Notes: generated by a model not told the origin, from the letters alone. Shown: positions 22,209-34,916, counted from the first letter of the stretch. The stretch: 64,000 nt of DNA from Panicum virgatum (GCF_016808335.1 NC_053149.1:19626733-19690732); one strand, 5' to 3'. A program made the numbers and translations.

Positions 22209-25200
22209 TCAAGGCTTCCATATCTTCATCGTACAATCTTCCGCGTAGGTGGCAACCAAATTCCTATGAGGATGGTGCGTAATGCCTATGACATCCTTCT
22301 CATGGACCTGCAAAACACAAGGTACAGAGTGTTAACGTGTTATCATAAGAATAACTTTATTCACAAAAAGAAAGATCACAAGAATAACTTGATACAGCAT
22401 AATCATAAATGTAACAGGTCAACAAATTTGTGCTGAAATGTGAGGAACTTCACTTGACAGACCTTCATTAGATGATCCAGTTTACCAGACTGGTAGCTAA
22501 AGCAATACATGTTCCTGAAAACAATAACTCTCATTTAGCTGTCATTATAAACAGATGTAAGAAGCACACATCATGACATTAGATAATAAAGAAAGTTTAT
22601 AGTTTATCCTCACATGTCTTCACCAACACAATATAGCCATTCTCCTTTTGGGGAAACTGAAGCTGCAACAAAGTCTCCCCCTTCCCGTTTACCTGATGAG
22701 AAAGTCTTTACAACCTAAAAGAAAATTTGAAGTCAATGGCAATTTATGGCCATGCACTAGAAAAAGTATCTCAAAATGGCTGACATGTCCTTGTGTTGGT
22801 CTTTTTCTTTCAGCATTTCTTACAAAAAGAAAACAATAACATTTACAGTTTGCTCAATTTAATTTCAGTAGGGGTCTCTCCTCCTATTTCCCATTAAAAA
22901 GGTAAGTGGCGGACCAACAGATGAACAGAGGATGATACTATGAGAAAATAGGGTGTTCTGAGACAGTACATTATGTTTCCGAAGAATATAGAGGTTAACT
23001 AGATTCCCATAGAGCCCTCCATTCTACAGGCAGAAAAGCATAAGCCAAATAAAACATAGGATGCGTATTCACAGTACCTGTCCTTGTAAAGTCGTGATGA
23101 ATATTGCCGAAGTCTTACTACAGACAACAATGTGGTCGGTATTTTTGGGAAATAAATGGACAGAATTAACAGATGCATCTCCTCCCTGGGAACGAAAAGA
23201 TATGGATAAATAAGCATTACTAAAGGCTATGCATGTTTAAGAGTCGAACTTGGACAGCATGAGAAGTCAGTACCCTCAAAGGAGGTGGTGGCTTGAAAGT
23301 ATGCAAGCAATCTGTTGTTTTTGAATCCCAGACCTACATTAAGAAACAATAAATTAATAAGCAATTAACCGTGAACTGTTCAAGAATAGAAAGTTGAACT
23401 GCATATGCAATGAGATGAGTACCTTAACAGTACAATCACTGGAAGCTGTAATAACACGGCTACCATCAGCAGTAAAGATGGCATAATTCACGTAGGAATT
23501 ATGACCTCGGAACTCTTTCAGCATTTTTCCAGACTTGAGGCCATGTACTCTGCAAAAAATGAGGGGGGAGAGTAAGTCTAGGAAGTAAAACTGCTTAGAA
23601 CTGGGATGTGTGAAACTGAAATTCTGAACCCAAAAGAAAGAAATAAAAGCACAATAGATCTAAAAAAGGAACTCTGCAGGTCATTGCATAAGCAAACACA
23701 ATTCAGTACAGATAGACATCCCATATTTCCAATGCTTGAATTGACCACTCTTACTTCAAAACACTTAGGGAGACCCTTGCAAATTCACCATGCCAAAGTT
23801 CAAATTCAGATTTTAGTTTAAGTTGGAATCATAGCTAAGTGAACTTATTTATGCAGATGGAGTGAAGGCTGCAGACGGAAGTTGCACAATTTAAAACGCC
23901 GTTCTAAAATTTTAACACGACACAGTTGACTTGCATACATTTTCCCATGTTAGGCAGGGAATTTAACATTTTTAAACTTTTAATCAGCAGGTAATTTTTA
24001 TTCTAGATTTAGTCTATCTCATATCAAAAGGGCCTACTACTTAAAAATGTAGCTAAAAAAAATAAAAATCAGAATAATGTTCCGAACCTAAGGTGTAGCT
24101 TCATTCAAGTAATCTAAGGAAGGGCTCATGTAATAATTGCATCATACTGCACAAAGATACATGCCCTTGAACTAGTAATTACCATCTTGAACCATTATTT
24201 TTTGAAAGAATGAAAATGCAAAATATGAATAAGGATAATTCATTAGTATAAATTTAGGCTGGTAGCTTATGGTTGTATGAAACCTCGCTGTAGTGTCAAA
24301 GGATGTACTCAATATCTGGGTCCCGTCACGTGAGAATGTCACACTTGTAACACCTTTCGAATGTGAGCGCTCAAGGCGTCGCAAGCACTGGCCAGTTCGT
24401 ATACGCCAAACCTGGCAATGGATAAATGGGAGATTAATATGGAGATGAAGTAATTCATTGTAATTTCGTTTGACACACAAGAACCAAGAAACTAGATAGA
24501 TACTAGACCAAATGACTGGTGAGATATTGACAACTAATTTTGCTTTGCCAGATGATTGTAGAAAGTTTTGTTGAACAGCATATACTTGTAAGAAAGTTTT
24601 GTTGAACAAGTGTCATCTATGAAATGCATTAAATGATACTATACTCTACCAATGCAACGACAACAGAACTAAAAAAGCAGTTTGATATATAGCAAATATC
24701 TGTAAACAGTCTGAAATCAAACTCACAAGGAAATTTATGAGTAACAAACATTAACTTGCTAGTTATTATAATATGGCCTGAGCAAAAGATATTTGAGTGC
24801 AACATATATTGGTGATGGCCAATATTTCCTGAATCGAAAGAAATATAAGACTGAGTAGAGTGAACCTTAATCTTTCCATCCTGTGACCCAGATGCCAGCA
24901 TTTCAGAATCTCTACTAAAATCAACACATAGCACAGCATCATCGTGCATCATAAAACTTTCCTGCAGTGTTTATCCAAAAGACAGCATACAAAAGATTAG
25001 CATCCCTATCCATATCTGATTAAATGGAATGGGCATATTTAGTTCCCACGAAATTATTAAACTTAAAAAGGCCTTACATCGGCTTGATATTGAAGATCCT
25101 TTTTAAGCTTCCCGCTAATATAATCCCAGACCTGAAAATTTTAGTAAACTTACTTCAATGATTCCATCAACTGAGCATGAAATATAATCAGCCAAACTAG

Positions 25201-27291
25201 ATTAAAGAAGCTGATATGCAAAGGTGGACAAGAAAGCAACTTACTTCAATGATCCCATCCACTGAGCATGAAACAAGGTACTGACCATCAGGTGAAAACC
25301 GAGCACATTCGGGATGGGTTTTCTTCCCAAACTGCAAGGATAGCTCGAGGTTATGAGTAGTAAACAAAAGCCTGATAAGAGCAACTCCCTTAGCACATTC
25401 ATATGGTTTTTATTCCATTTTTCAGCATGCAAGTGAACATGACAGAACCCAACCATCGCTTGTTCATCTTCATCAAGGATGATAAAAACCAGCAAATATA
25501 CAGATTATGTTCAGTCATCCGAGTTACTTCAATAATTCCATTTTATGATGACCGTGGTTAGAATGTATAGCTATCATCACAAGTTAAACCATACCCATTA
25601 CTCTAGTTTAGCAATCACTGTTAATACATACTCCTTATTATCAAGTAAAGATAAGGAATATAACAGGGTAAAAACAACAAACAGAAGCAAAATCACCTTT
25701 ATTTGATGAGACAAAGTAGTAGGGTATGTCTCTTCTTCATCTTGCTTCATAGCAGCAGTTCCTCTGAACAAATCAAACTGTGTGCCAGGAGGCAACAGTC
25801 CTATGCAATAGAAAAAAAAAGATGGGGATCTCAAGACTAATTCATGACAGTTACGACAGGATATCATTATGGTGGAAGCCAATACTGCACGGCAAGGAGT
25901 ACCTTGATGTTGCTGCCATTTCAAAGCCTGACCAATCAATGCCATAAGCCGAGATGGCGGGACTACTGAGACTTCAGAAGCAATAGCTGAAAAATTGGCA
26001 CAATAAAGGAATAAGAACTAATGGTTAAGAATTAGAATTGTACAGAACAGAATTTTCCAGGTTAGCTACTAGCCTACTAGGACCAACTTATTAAAGTCCA
26101 GGTTAGCTATATACTTAATCATTTTTCTTTCAGTTTTAAAACTTGAAATTTGTTGATAGGTGCTAAAAGAATTATATGGTACTCCCTCTGTTCCAATTTA
26201 TAGGCCGTTTTGTCTTTTCTAGATACATAGTTTTTGCTATGTATCTAGACATAGAGTATATCTAGGCGCATAGAAAAATTTATGCATCTAGAAAAGCCAA
26301 AACAACCTATAATTTGGAATGGAGGGAGTACATTACAAACTGTGCTCTAAACTCTAAAGAAATGATAACCCAGCATGTAAGTAAGAGTGTAAGACAATAA
26401 GCAAGCTCACCCTGAGCGATCTGCGCTCGCCGCTTCTCCTTGGTGGATTCTTGGTAGGCCTGTTAGCATTGGGATACTCCAGAATTTCAAAATTAAGATA
26501 GCTCAGGGAGGACAAATAAACATAACAAGAACAACATGGCAAGAGCAAGTTGCCAACCTCATTGGGGTCGAAATACGTGCGCACAAGGAGGTGCTCAAGG
26601 CGGAGGTAGCGCTCAGGCTGCTCCTGCTTCATGACGCCCATTACCTGCGTCTGGCGGAGGATGGCACGGGCCGTGTCAAGCTCGCGGAGCTCAGCCATCT
26701 CCAACACAATCTGCTCATAGAGGTCCTCGAGCTTCTTGCGCGGCAGCTTGAGCTGCGCAACCTGGGGCAGCACCGCATCCCAGCGCCCGGCATTGATGTC
26801 GGCGATGAAGGTGTCGATGCTGTCCACGGTGTTGAGGGAGACCTGGCACTCATTCTGCAGTGTCTGGAACGTCTGCTGCAGTGAGTTCTCCTTGCAGAAC
26901 TGCAGCACTATCTTCACCACGCTGCGCACAATAACAAAAAAAGATAGCTTAAATCCTTTCTCTGCCTTAAGCTACTATTGCTACCACGAGTCTTGAGGTA
27001 CTCGGATAGATTCAGGACGGTGTGTGGAATTCGCAGTTCAAAATTTGTTCGATTTGTTGCTATACTGGAAGGTACTAATGGGGAAGCCGGATTGGCACAC
27101 AAAGAGGTTCATGCGCGGACGGACGGATTGAAGAAACAAGCGCAAGGACCCTAGTAGGGTTTAGGAACTTCTCGGGTTGCTTCTTTCGTGGTTTCGCTAG
27201 TGCATAAGGAGGCTTTGATTAGTAAGGGGTAAAGAGGAGTTTGTACGTACTCGCGGGCCTCGATCTCGAGGGTGGACGCCGACGACGCCAT
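22209..27291 (-). CDS. SMU1: SMU1 WD40 spliceosome protein, 15 exons
   Basis: SMU1 is a nuclear WD40 protein of the spliceosomal B complex that works with RED/SMU2 and affects splice-site choice. Coding exons on the minus strand, with GT donors and AG acceptors read from sequence, are: 27291-27251, 26921-26558, 26459-26411, 25986-25903, 25800-25697, 25331-25245, 25131-25078, 24961-24866, 24411-24284, 23549-23423, 23333-23274, 23185-23078, 22714-22614, 22514-22463 and 22307-22209. Their sum is 1554 bases, giving 517 residues plus stop with all phases consistent; the animal protein is about 513. A LisH motif (about 14-38) and CTLH region (about 41-96) are followed by a linker and WD repeats from about 215 to the C-terminus (for example [21 protein letters not shown]-type strands, MKIWKP end). 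The start follows the family ([14 protein letters not shown]). It appears intact. Intron 3 carries a Stowaway MITE. Confidence 0.95.
25151..25190 (-). repeat. Duplicate of the 3' end of SMU1 exon 6 in intron 6
   Basis: The segment containing cttacttcaatgattccatc then aactgagcatgaaa closely matches the end of exon 6 and its donor (25241-25280: cttacttcaatgatcccatc then cactgagcatgaaa). It includes the GTAAGT splice donor. A shorter echo (ttacttcaataattccat) occurs at about 25526. The copy lies inside intron 6, downstream of the real donor. Confidence 0.8.
26182..26328. mobile_element. Stowaway MITE in SMU1 intron 3
   Basis: The termini ctccctctgttccaattta and its inverse (aatttggaatggagggag) are flanked by TA at 26180-26181 and 26329-26330. 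The 147-bp element contains a further internal inverted repeat (tctagatacatag/ctatgtatctaga), so the whole copy can form a hairpin. It lies between exons 3 and 4 of SMU1, away from splice sites. Confidence 0.9.
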
Positions 27292-27709
27292 CTTCGGCTT
27301 CTGCTGGCGGCGGCGGCTGGTCTGCGGCACCAGGTGAGGTCGGGAGAGCCTACCGGAGAGGAGGAAGGAACAGGAGAGGCGGAGGAGAGAGTGGGGAGGC
27401 TGTTGGCTAAAGCCCAAGCCTGATGGGCCAACGCCGCACGGTCTCCTGGGCCTCTTTTTTGAAAAGGGAAGGCCCATCATTCGGTGACTGAGAGTAGATG
27501 GAGAGTTTGCTATTTTTAACTTGCCAAATCTTGTGATCGCCAACTTCTAAAAGATTTGCCAAGCTAAAAAAAAGAATGCATCTTCAAAAATTTGCTATTT
27601 TTAACTTGCCAAATCTTTCTTTCCCTTTTATATATTTGCATCAGGAACCTTCTCTGTTTTTTATTTCTTTTTTCACCCTCCCACTTGGCTTCTCCTCGTG
27701 AGAAACACC
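27292..27709. other. SMU1 upstream region
   Basis: This includes the SMU1 5' UTR and promoter. A 26-bp direct repeat (tttgctatttttaacttgcc + aaatct) occurs at 27506-27531 and 27591-27616. The right boundary is the terminus of a CACTA element, so SMU1 transcription starts only about 400 bp from it. Confidence 0.5.
27411..27476 (-). promoter_or_regulatory. Site II cluster upstream of SMU1
   Basis: Four TGGGCY motifs in either orientation lie within 66 bp: 27411-27416, 27424-27429, 27447-27452 and 27471-27476. They are 120-185 bp upstream of the SMU1 start codon. Such clusters (TCP-type binding sites) are established in promoters of plant housekeeping and RNA-processing genes. The transcription start is not known. 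Confidence 0.6.
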
Positions 27710-29051
27710 CACTACTACAGAATAGGCCTTTGTTCCAGGCCATTTGTCCCAGCAATCTTTGGGCCCGGGACAATAGGTGGCTTTTGTCCTTGGTCCAACG
27801 GCTAGCCGGGCCAGCGGGGGGGGGGGGGGGGGGGACAGAGGCTTTTTGTCTCGGTTGGAGGCTCTAACCGGGACAAAAGGCCCACGCAGCCTTTTGTCCC
27901 GGTTGGAGCCACTAAACGGGATAAAAGCCCCCCCTTTTGTCCCAGTTGGTGTCTCCAACCGGAACAGAACTCCTTGGCTCCCTTATCCCCTTCCCTCTCC
28001 CCCCCCCCGCCCGAGCCATTCAGCTCACTTGTTTCTTGCTGTTCTTGGCTCGGGAGAGAGGAGTTCTTCCTCATTTCTTCACCACATTTGTGAAGATCTT
28101 TGATTCCCCGTCCATCCATCGGCGCTAAAGATTTGGGGCTTATTTTTCTCTTCTTCCTTAGCTTGTATAGCTCATTTCATGCTTTAGAAATAGAGAAAAT
28201 GTGTAGCTAGCTCATTTCTTGGACATTTAACTAGATTGCATATGTAGGTGTGATTTTCTTTTAGATTTAGATGAGTATGTGGATAGTAGAAATTTTTAGA
28301 ATGAGTGTAGACACTTCATGTGATGTACTTGTATATATGACCATATTGTGGATAGTTGATTTTTGTATTCATGAATGAATTAATGAAATGAGTATATTAG
28401 AATTTTTTGTATTATGAATGGATTATTTTGACACTCTAGTGATGTATTTATTCAGGCTCACATTGAAACCATCTAGAAGCTAAAAGAATCTTTATTTCGA
28501 AACAAGTATACGTCGTTAATCTCCATCCAACGGTGATGGCACTACCTTTCGGGGATACACGATGTGCTATAAGGACGTCGCGAATCGGTTGGTCGCATCA
28601 CCAGCACTTCCGATAAGAAGATAGCATTTGACGTAGTCAGCATGGACGTTGTTGTACTGAGAGCATATCAATGAGCACGCTGCCTGTGCCAAGTGCTGTG
28701 CCTATTAATCATAAATGTTGGTTATGCGACTGGCTGATTGGTGACATCCTTCATCACCGCAGGGTTGAAGTTACTGACATATACATTTTCTGAAATAAAG
28801 GTTTATTTTTCTTCTAGAGGGTTTCTGGATATTGAAAAGAGTGTACTCCTGGAACTGAAGGGTGTCAAAGTAATTAGAAGTTATAGAGATTTCTTTCAAT
28901 TAATGATATATTTCCTCTTTTTTATATGATTTCATTGTTATTTGCAAGAGTTATTAATCTGATAATTGTAATTGTAATAGTAAATAATTTTTGCATTGTA
29001 ATGGTAAGAATTTATAATTTTGTGGAAAATAAAGGTATTTTTCAGTAAAAT

Positions 29052-29360
29052 ATGGCTTCAGCAGCTGGAGGGAGTGGCGCCGGTGGGGGTGATCATTGTC
29101 CTTCTGGAGAGAAGGGCACAACTCGAGTAGGTCGTCGGTCCAAAAAGCCTAGTGCTTTTCATAGGGCAACGCTCCGTTATTTGGAAAAAGAATATAGATA
29201 ATGCATGGCAAGGGGCGAGGAATCTCCGTTTGATCTTGAGGATTTATTGCGGCGTTACGGTTCGTCACCACCAAACTCGGAGGTTTCAGCTCCGCCATCT
29301 TCTTCTGCGCCAGTAAGAAATCCGTTAGAGCATTCTGCATTCCAACGCAAGGACGGTTGA
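29052..29360 (+). pseudogene. Small ORF upstream of TNP2 in the CACTA element
   Basis: An ATG at 29052 opens a Gly/Ser-rich then basic reading frame (GRRSKKPSAFHRATLRYLEK) that stops at 29199-29201 (TAA) after 49 codons. The same frame resumes for another 52 codons (including ESPFDLEDLLRRYG) to a TGA at 29358-29360. It lies 220 bp before the transposase and on the same strand. It may be a small accessory ORF or a first transposase exon, broken by one stop. I do not recognise a named domain. Confidence 0.4.
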
Positions 29361-29582
29361 AAACCTATGTGTTGTTGTCCGAATTTTTAAGTTTCATGTA
29401 TAATACTCCTTTGTTAAGTTATGTAATGGATTAAGTACTCCTTTTAATTAATCAAGATGTATGATGGATACTGCAGATCTTTTAATTATTCATGTTATGT
29501 TACATTTAGTTTAATTTAGGTTTGATATATTTTATTTATTCGATACGTGTAAAGAATTCAAATTGATTTATTGAAAATGTAA

Positions 29583-32500
29583 ATGGACCGGCAATGGATG
29601 TACAATGCTGACCGGCGTTCGAAAGAATTCATTGATGGCCTGCATTATTTTTTGTTTGTGGCTGAGGCAATCAAGCAGAATGGTTTTATGTGCTGCCCGT
29701 GTGTTCATTGCAACAATAACAAGGATTACTCATCTTCAAGAATCCTACACAGCCACATTTTCCCAAATGGTTTCATGGAGAAGTATGTTTGTTGGACGAA
29801 GCACGGAGAACAGGGGGTTACCATGGAAGACAATGAAGAAGAAGATTTTGACGACCACTTTCCCGGGAATGCTGGAATCGGTGCATTCGATGACGATATT
29901 CCCATGGAAGAGCCCGAAGTAGATGTAGCAGAAAATGATCCCAGCGACGATCTGGGGCAGGCATTGCACAATGTGCGGGCAGACTGTGAGAGTGAAACGG
30001 AGAGGTTGAAGTTCCAGAAGTTGTTAGAGGACCACCGTAAGTTGTTGTACTCATATTGTCAAAATGGATTGAAGAAACATGGCACCACCTTGGAGTTGCT
30101 GCAATGGAAGGCGACAAATAGTGTATCCGACAAGGGATTTGGTGAATTACTCAAACTTGTTAAAAAAATGCTTCCTAAGGACAACGAATTGCCTGCCACA
30201 ACGTATGAAGCCAAACAACTTGTCTGCCCTTTAGGAATGGAAGTGCAAAAGATACATGCATGCCCCAACGACTGCATCCTCTACCGAGGCGAGTACGAGA
30301 ATTTGGATGCATGTCCCGTATGCAGTGCATTGCGTTACAAGATTAGAAAAGATGATCCTGGAGATGTCGAGGGGGAGCCTCCCCGGAAGAGAGTTCCTGC
30401 GAAGGTCATGTGGTATTCGCCTATAATACCACGTTTGAAGCGTCTGTTTAGAAATAAAGATAATGCTAAGTTGATGCAATGGCACAAAGAAGAATGCAAG
30501 AAAGACTCGATGTTGAGACATCCCGCTGATGGGTCGCAGTGGAGAAAAATAGATAGAACGTACCCTGAATTTGATTTGGATGCGAGAAACATAAGATTCG
30601 GTTTGAGTACGGATGGCATGAATCCTTTTGGTGAGATGAGCAGTGGTCATAGCACTTGCACTGTGACTCTTTGTATGTATAATCTTCCACCATGGCTCTG
30701 CATGAAACGAAAGTTCATCATGATGCCAGTGCTTATCCCGGGTCCAAAGATGCCTGAAAATGACATTGATGTGTACCTAAGACCATTGGTCGAATAACTC
30801 TTATTGCTCTCGGGCGATGAAGGTGTACGGATGTGGGATGAATATAAACAGAAAAACTTCAACCTACGAGCATTGTTGTTCGTAACGATCAATGACTGGC
30901 CTGCTCTTAGTAACTTGTCAGATTCGAACAAGGGATACAAAGCATGCACACACTGTTTAGATGATACCGATAATATATGGTTGACTCACTATAAGAAGGT
31001 TGTATACATGGGTCATCGTCGGTTTCTTCCCATCAGGCATGCGGTACGGAAGAAGGGCAAGCATTTCAAAGGTCAAGCGAACCACCGAACAAAACCGATG
31101 CACCGTAGTGGTAAAGACGTCTTCAACATGGTAAAAGATCTAGAAGTTATTTTTGGGAAGGGGTCGGGTAGCCAACCTGTTCCGAACGAAAACGGAATGG
31201 CGCCCATGTGGAAGAAGAAAGCTATATTTTGGGAGCTACCATATTGGGAAGTCTTAGATGTTCATCATGCAATTGATGTGATGCACCTCACGAAGAATTT
31301 TTGCATCAATCTGATAGCATTCTTGGGAGTGTACGGAAAGACAAAAGACACAGTAGAAGCACGTCAAGAATTGCAATGTATGGAAGAATGAGATGCCTTA
31401 CATCCACAACAGCGAGATAATGGACGACAATACTTAAGTCCTGCCAGCTATACTCTTAGCATGGAAGAGAAAGAAACCATGTTTTACTGCTTGAGTAGTA
31501 TAATGGTTCCATCTGGATACTCATCCAATATAAAAGGAATCTTAAATTTGGCAGAGAAGAAATTTACAAATCTCAAGTTCCATGACTGCCATGTGCTTAT
31601 GACCGAACTTCTTCCGGTTGTGCTGCTGGGGATTCTGCCTGATAACGTCCGGTTAACCATCGTGAAGCTATGTGCCTTCCTCAACGCAGTTTCTCAGAAA
31701 ATAATTGACCCGAAGAATTTGATAAAGCTGCAAAACGATGTGGTGCAATGTCTTGTTGGCTTTGAGCTGATATTTCCACCATCTTTCTTCAACATCATGA
31801 CACATCTTCTAGTGCACCTTGTGAAAGAGATTGATATCCTCGGACCAGTATTTCTACACAACATGTTCCCATTCGAAAGGTTCATGGGGGTACTCAAGAA
31901 ATGTGTTCGTAATCGAGCTCGTCCAGAAGGAAGCATTGCCAGTGCCTATGGAACTGAGGAGGTCATTGACTTTTGTGTTGACTTTATTGATGACCTTAAA
32001 CCGATTGGAGTCTCTGAATCGCGATATGAGGGGAGACTAACTGGAAAGGGTACATTATGAAAGAAATCTTATGTCTGAACAGTTGATTTCTCATTCAAGA
32101 AAGCGCATTATACGGTTCTTCAACAATCATCCTTGGTTGACCCATATATCGAGGAACACAAGAAAATTCTGCTCTCCAATTTCTCGGAAAAGTCTGAGGC
32201 ATGGATTACACGTGAGCACATGAACACTTTCTGCAGCTGGTTGTGGAAGCATCTAATGCATAACATGAATATAAGTGAACAACTGTTCTTATTGGCTAGG
32301 CGACCATTTTGGAATATCTTAACATACCAAGGGTAAGAGATAAATGGAAACACATTTTATACGATAGCCCAAGGTAAAAAGAGTACTAACCAAAACAGCG
32401 GTGTTCGTATGGATGCCACGGACAATAATGGAAAAAGGACACATATTACGGCTACATTGAAGAGATATGAGAGCTGGATTACGGTCCCAATTTCAAGGTG

Positions 32501-32926
32501 CCTCTATTTCGTTGCCAATGGGTTAAGCTATCTGGAGGAGGAGTAACAAAAGATGAGTATGGGATGACAATAGTTGATCTCAACAATCTTGGGTATAGAG
32601 ACGAGCCATTTGTCCTAGCCCAGGATGTCGCTCAGGTTTTCTACATTAAGGACATGTCCAGCAAGCCAAAGAAGGGGATAAACAAGCAAAAGGATGAACC
32701 TAAGCGACACATAGTTCTATCAGAAAAGAGAAACATCGTTGGATTGGAGGACAAGACAGACTTGTCAGAAGAATATAATAATTTTGTTGTCATTCCACCT
32801 TTCGAAGTAAATGCTAATCCATGCATCCTGCTAGCCAATAATGATGCTCCATACTTGCGCCGTGATCATAATCAAGGGACATTTGTGAAGAGAAAGTCTA
32901 TTACCGCTAATCCTTCATGTACTTGA
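29583..32926 (+). pseudogene. CACTA TNP2-type transposase (interrupted)
   Basis: TNP2 is the DNA-cutting transposase of CACTA elements. Domains appear in the usual order. An N-terminal transposase-associated region (MDRQWMYNADRRSKEFIDGL, with Cys pairs CCPCVHC) comes first. The TNP2 domain follows (from about 30010 through 31390; for example FVTINDWPALSNLS, YKACTHC). Then come a DUF4218-type region (31461-32060; NIMTHLLVHLVKEIDILGPV) and a DUF4216-type region (32498-32926; VPLFRCQWVKL). The reading frame is one continuous phase from 29583 to about 32336. It is cut by stops at 30795-30797, 31389-31391 and 32058-32060, then a frameshift near 32450 leads to the last block. It therefore cannot make active transposase. 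No second (TnpA-like) gene was recognised. Confidence 0.9.
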
Positions 32927-34452
32927 ATCATTTTATATTATTGTATAAAAACGTAATCGCAATTCGAATACTTTTATTATATATGTAATGTACAATTATA
33001 CTTTATGTGTTATATATATCATTTTTTATATTTTTCACTTAATTACCGGACTCAATTATAATTTTCATTCAATAATGGATTACTCAACTGATTTTATTTA
33101 TTTCATGAAATTACATTCACATTAACACACTATACTCTCTCACTAACACACACAATCTCACTAACACACACACTATCTCTCAAACTCACACACTACTCAT
33201 TAATATCATGAAATTGCTTAAGTTTATCTAAAATTCACTTTTTAAACATTAATATCGTGATAGAATCCACTTTCTGTCGAAAAGAAACAGTTTGAAAAAA
33301 TTTGTTCACCTAATATATTTTTGCATGGTCATAATAACAAATATGATTTCAAAAAAGTTAGATATTTCGTTGACCCAATCACTTGAATGAAAATTAATTA
33401 TTTTTGTTGCCTGTATCAAGTTTATATAGAGATAAGAAATTTTGTTCCATAATTTTTGGAATCATAATTTTATTAACTGAATTAATAAATGAAAGCCAAT
33501 TTTAAAAGAGAAGTAAAAAGAAACAAAAACAAACATAAGATTTGGCGGAAATGAGGGAAAACGGGCCCCTTTTGTCCCGGGTGGTAGATCCGCCCAGGAC
33601 TAAAGGTGGGCCGCGGGCTGGGAATTTTCCCAGCCCGCCCAAAAACACCTTTTGTCCTGTCCCGGGTCGTGGCTCCACCCGGGACAAAAGACCCACCCTT
33701 TTGTCCCGGGTGAAGCCACGACCCGTTGTCCCGGGTGAAGCCACGACCCGTTGTCCCGGGTGGTGGCTTCACCCGGGACAAAAGGGGGGCCCCTATATAT
33801 GTCGCTCAACCTCCGCCTTCCTCCAACACTTGAGCATTTTCCTGATCTACGCCGCGCCGCCGTTGTCTCCCATCGCGCCTCCTGCTCCGCCGCCGTCCCC
33901 GAGCGCCGCCCGAGCTCCGCCGCCTCCACGCCCCGGCCGCCTTGGACGACGACCCCGCCAGGCCGCTCCCCGGTGCGCCGCCGTCCCCGGCCACGTGCCA
34001 CCTCGTCTTCGCCGGCCCAGCCTCCACTCCGCGCGCGCGCCCTCGTCTTCGCCGCCCCGGGCGGCCTCCACTGCACGCCGCCGCGCTGCCACCCTCTCCG
34101 CTGCGCGCCACCGCGCCGCCAGCTCCCCGCCTCGTCGTCCAGGGCCGCCGCCCCTAGGTTTCCCCGCCCTGTGTGAGTAGTGTCGCCGCCGGCATTTTCT
34201 TTTTTCTTTTCAAATTTTATGTTTATGTAATTCTGTTTTATATTAACTAGAATTCAATTATGCATATAGATATTTTTAGAATTATATTATGGATATAGTG
34301 TTTTATTTATTATATATTAAGTAGAATTGATTTATAAAGACATTATTAGAATTTAATTATGGATATAGTGTTTTCTTTATTTATAGAGATATAGTGAGAA
34401 TTATAGAGAAATAGAGAAGGAAATAGAGAATTAGAGAGAATTTCTTTTATGA

Positions 34453-34650
34453 TGTATTTATTATTTAATTATGTCATTCAAAGACTTTAATTATCATATA
34501 TTCATTATTTAATTATGTCATTCAAAGACTTTAATTTATCTTGTATTTATTATTTAATTATGTCATTCGAAGTCTTTAATTTATCATGTATTTATTATTT
34601 AATTATATCATTCGAAGCCTTTAATTTATCATGTATTTATTATTTATTTA
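34453..34650. repeat. About 45-bp tandem array, four copies
   Basis: The unit tatttattatttaattatgt then cattcRaagNctttaattta repeats with spacing 44, 45 and 45 bp (anchor atgtca/atatca at 34471, 34515, 34560 and 34605). Confidence 0.85.
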
Positions 34651-34700
34651 TGTTATTTATATTACTTCTCAAGCTCGCAAACTCGCGCTAACACACAATC

Positions 34701-34856
34701 GTTTCTGATAGTTTCCGATTGTTACCGATCCCGACCGAATTGTTTCCGATAGTTTCCGATCGTTACCGATACCGACCGAATCATTTCCGATAGTTTCCGA
34801 TCGTTACCGATACCGACTGAATCATTTTCGATAGTTTCCGATCGTTACCGATCTAA
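34701..34856. repeat. 41-bp tandem array, four copies
   Basis: The unit gtttccgatagtttccgatc then gttaccgataccgaccgaat recurs at 34701, 34742, 34783 and 34824 with an exact 41-bp period. Each unit carries three ttNccgat sub-motifs, suggesting an older, shorter ancestral repeat. It lies 60 bp before the Gypsy gag start. Confidence 0.9.
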
Positions 34857-34916
34857 ATATGTGGATTATTTAGAGAATTTTTTAAGGGTTTTCTTTGTAT
34901 TCATATTTTAGTTACG

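Larger units (their letters stand above)
27710..33540 (+). mobile_element. CACTA (En/Spm) element, 5' terminus present, decayed
   Basis: The left end reads CACTACTACAGAATAGGCC, the diagnostic CACTA terminus. It is followed by sub-terminal repeats of the tttgtccc/gggacaaa type (27735-27965), a G-run, then a leader region and transposase sequences. The stretch 28130-29050 holds no gene and is probably leader plus introns. 32927-33540 is A/T-rich with no coding signal. I could not find the inverted right terminus (TTCTGTAGTAGTG) in the window, so the 3' end is deleted or lies beyond a later rearrangement. The end coordinate is where a second set of sub-terminal repeats begins and is approximate. 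Confidence 0.8.
33541..34880 (+). mobile_element. Second CACTA-type 5' region without terminus
   Basis: Six or more alternating tttgtcccggg and cccgggacaaa motifs (33570-33785) resemble the sub-terminal repeats of the first element but with a different consensus. A TATA-like ctatatatg (33792) follows, then a 340-bp GC-rich leader/first-exon-like block (33800-34170) with a possible donor (GTGAGT about 34171), then A/T-rich intron-like DNA with two tandem arrays. This order (sub-terminal repeats, promoter, GC-rich exon, A/T-rich intron) copies the first element's 5' part. It looks like a second, truncated CACTA head. Alternatively the motif block is the 3' sub-terminal region of the first element. 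No CACTA terminus is present. Confidence 0.5.

Noticed and set aside
27800..27835. G-quadruplex candidate (long G-run)
   Set aside because: A G-run of about 18 is visible, but long homopolymers are also a common assembly or sequencing artefact, so I did not list it as a functional feature.
33120..33200. CRISPR-like or satellite array from repeated cacacactat blocks
   Set aside because: It is only a short low-complexity (CA/CT)-rich stretch without regular spacers, in a plant genome.
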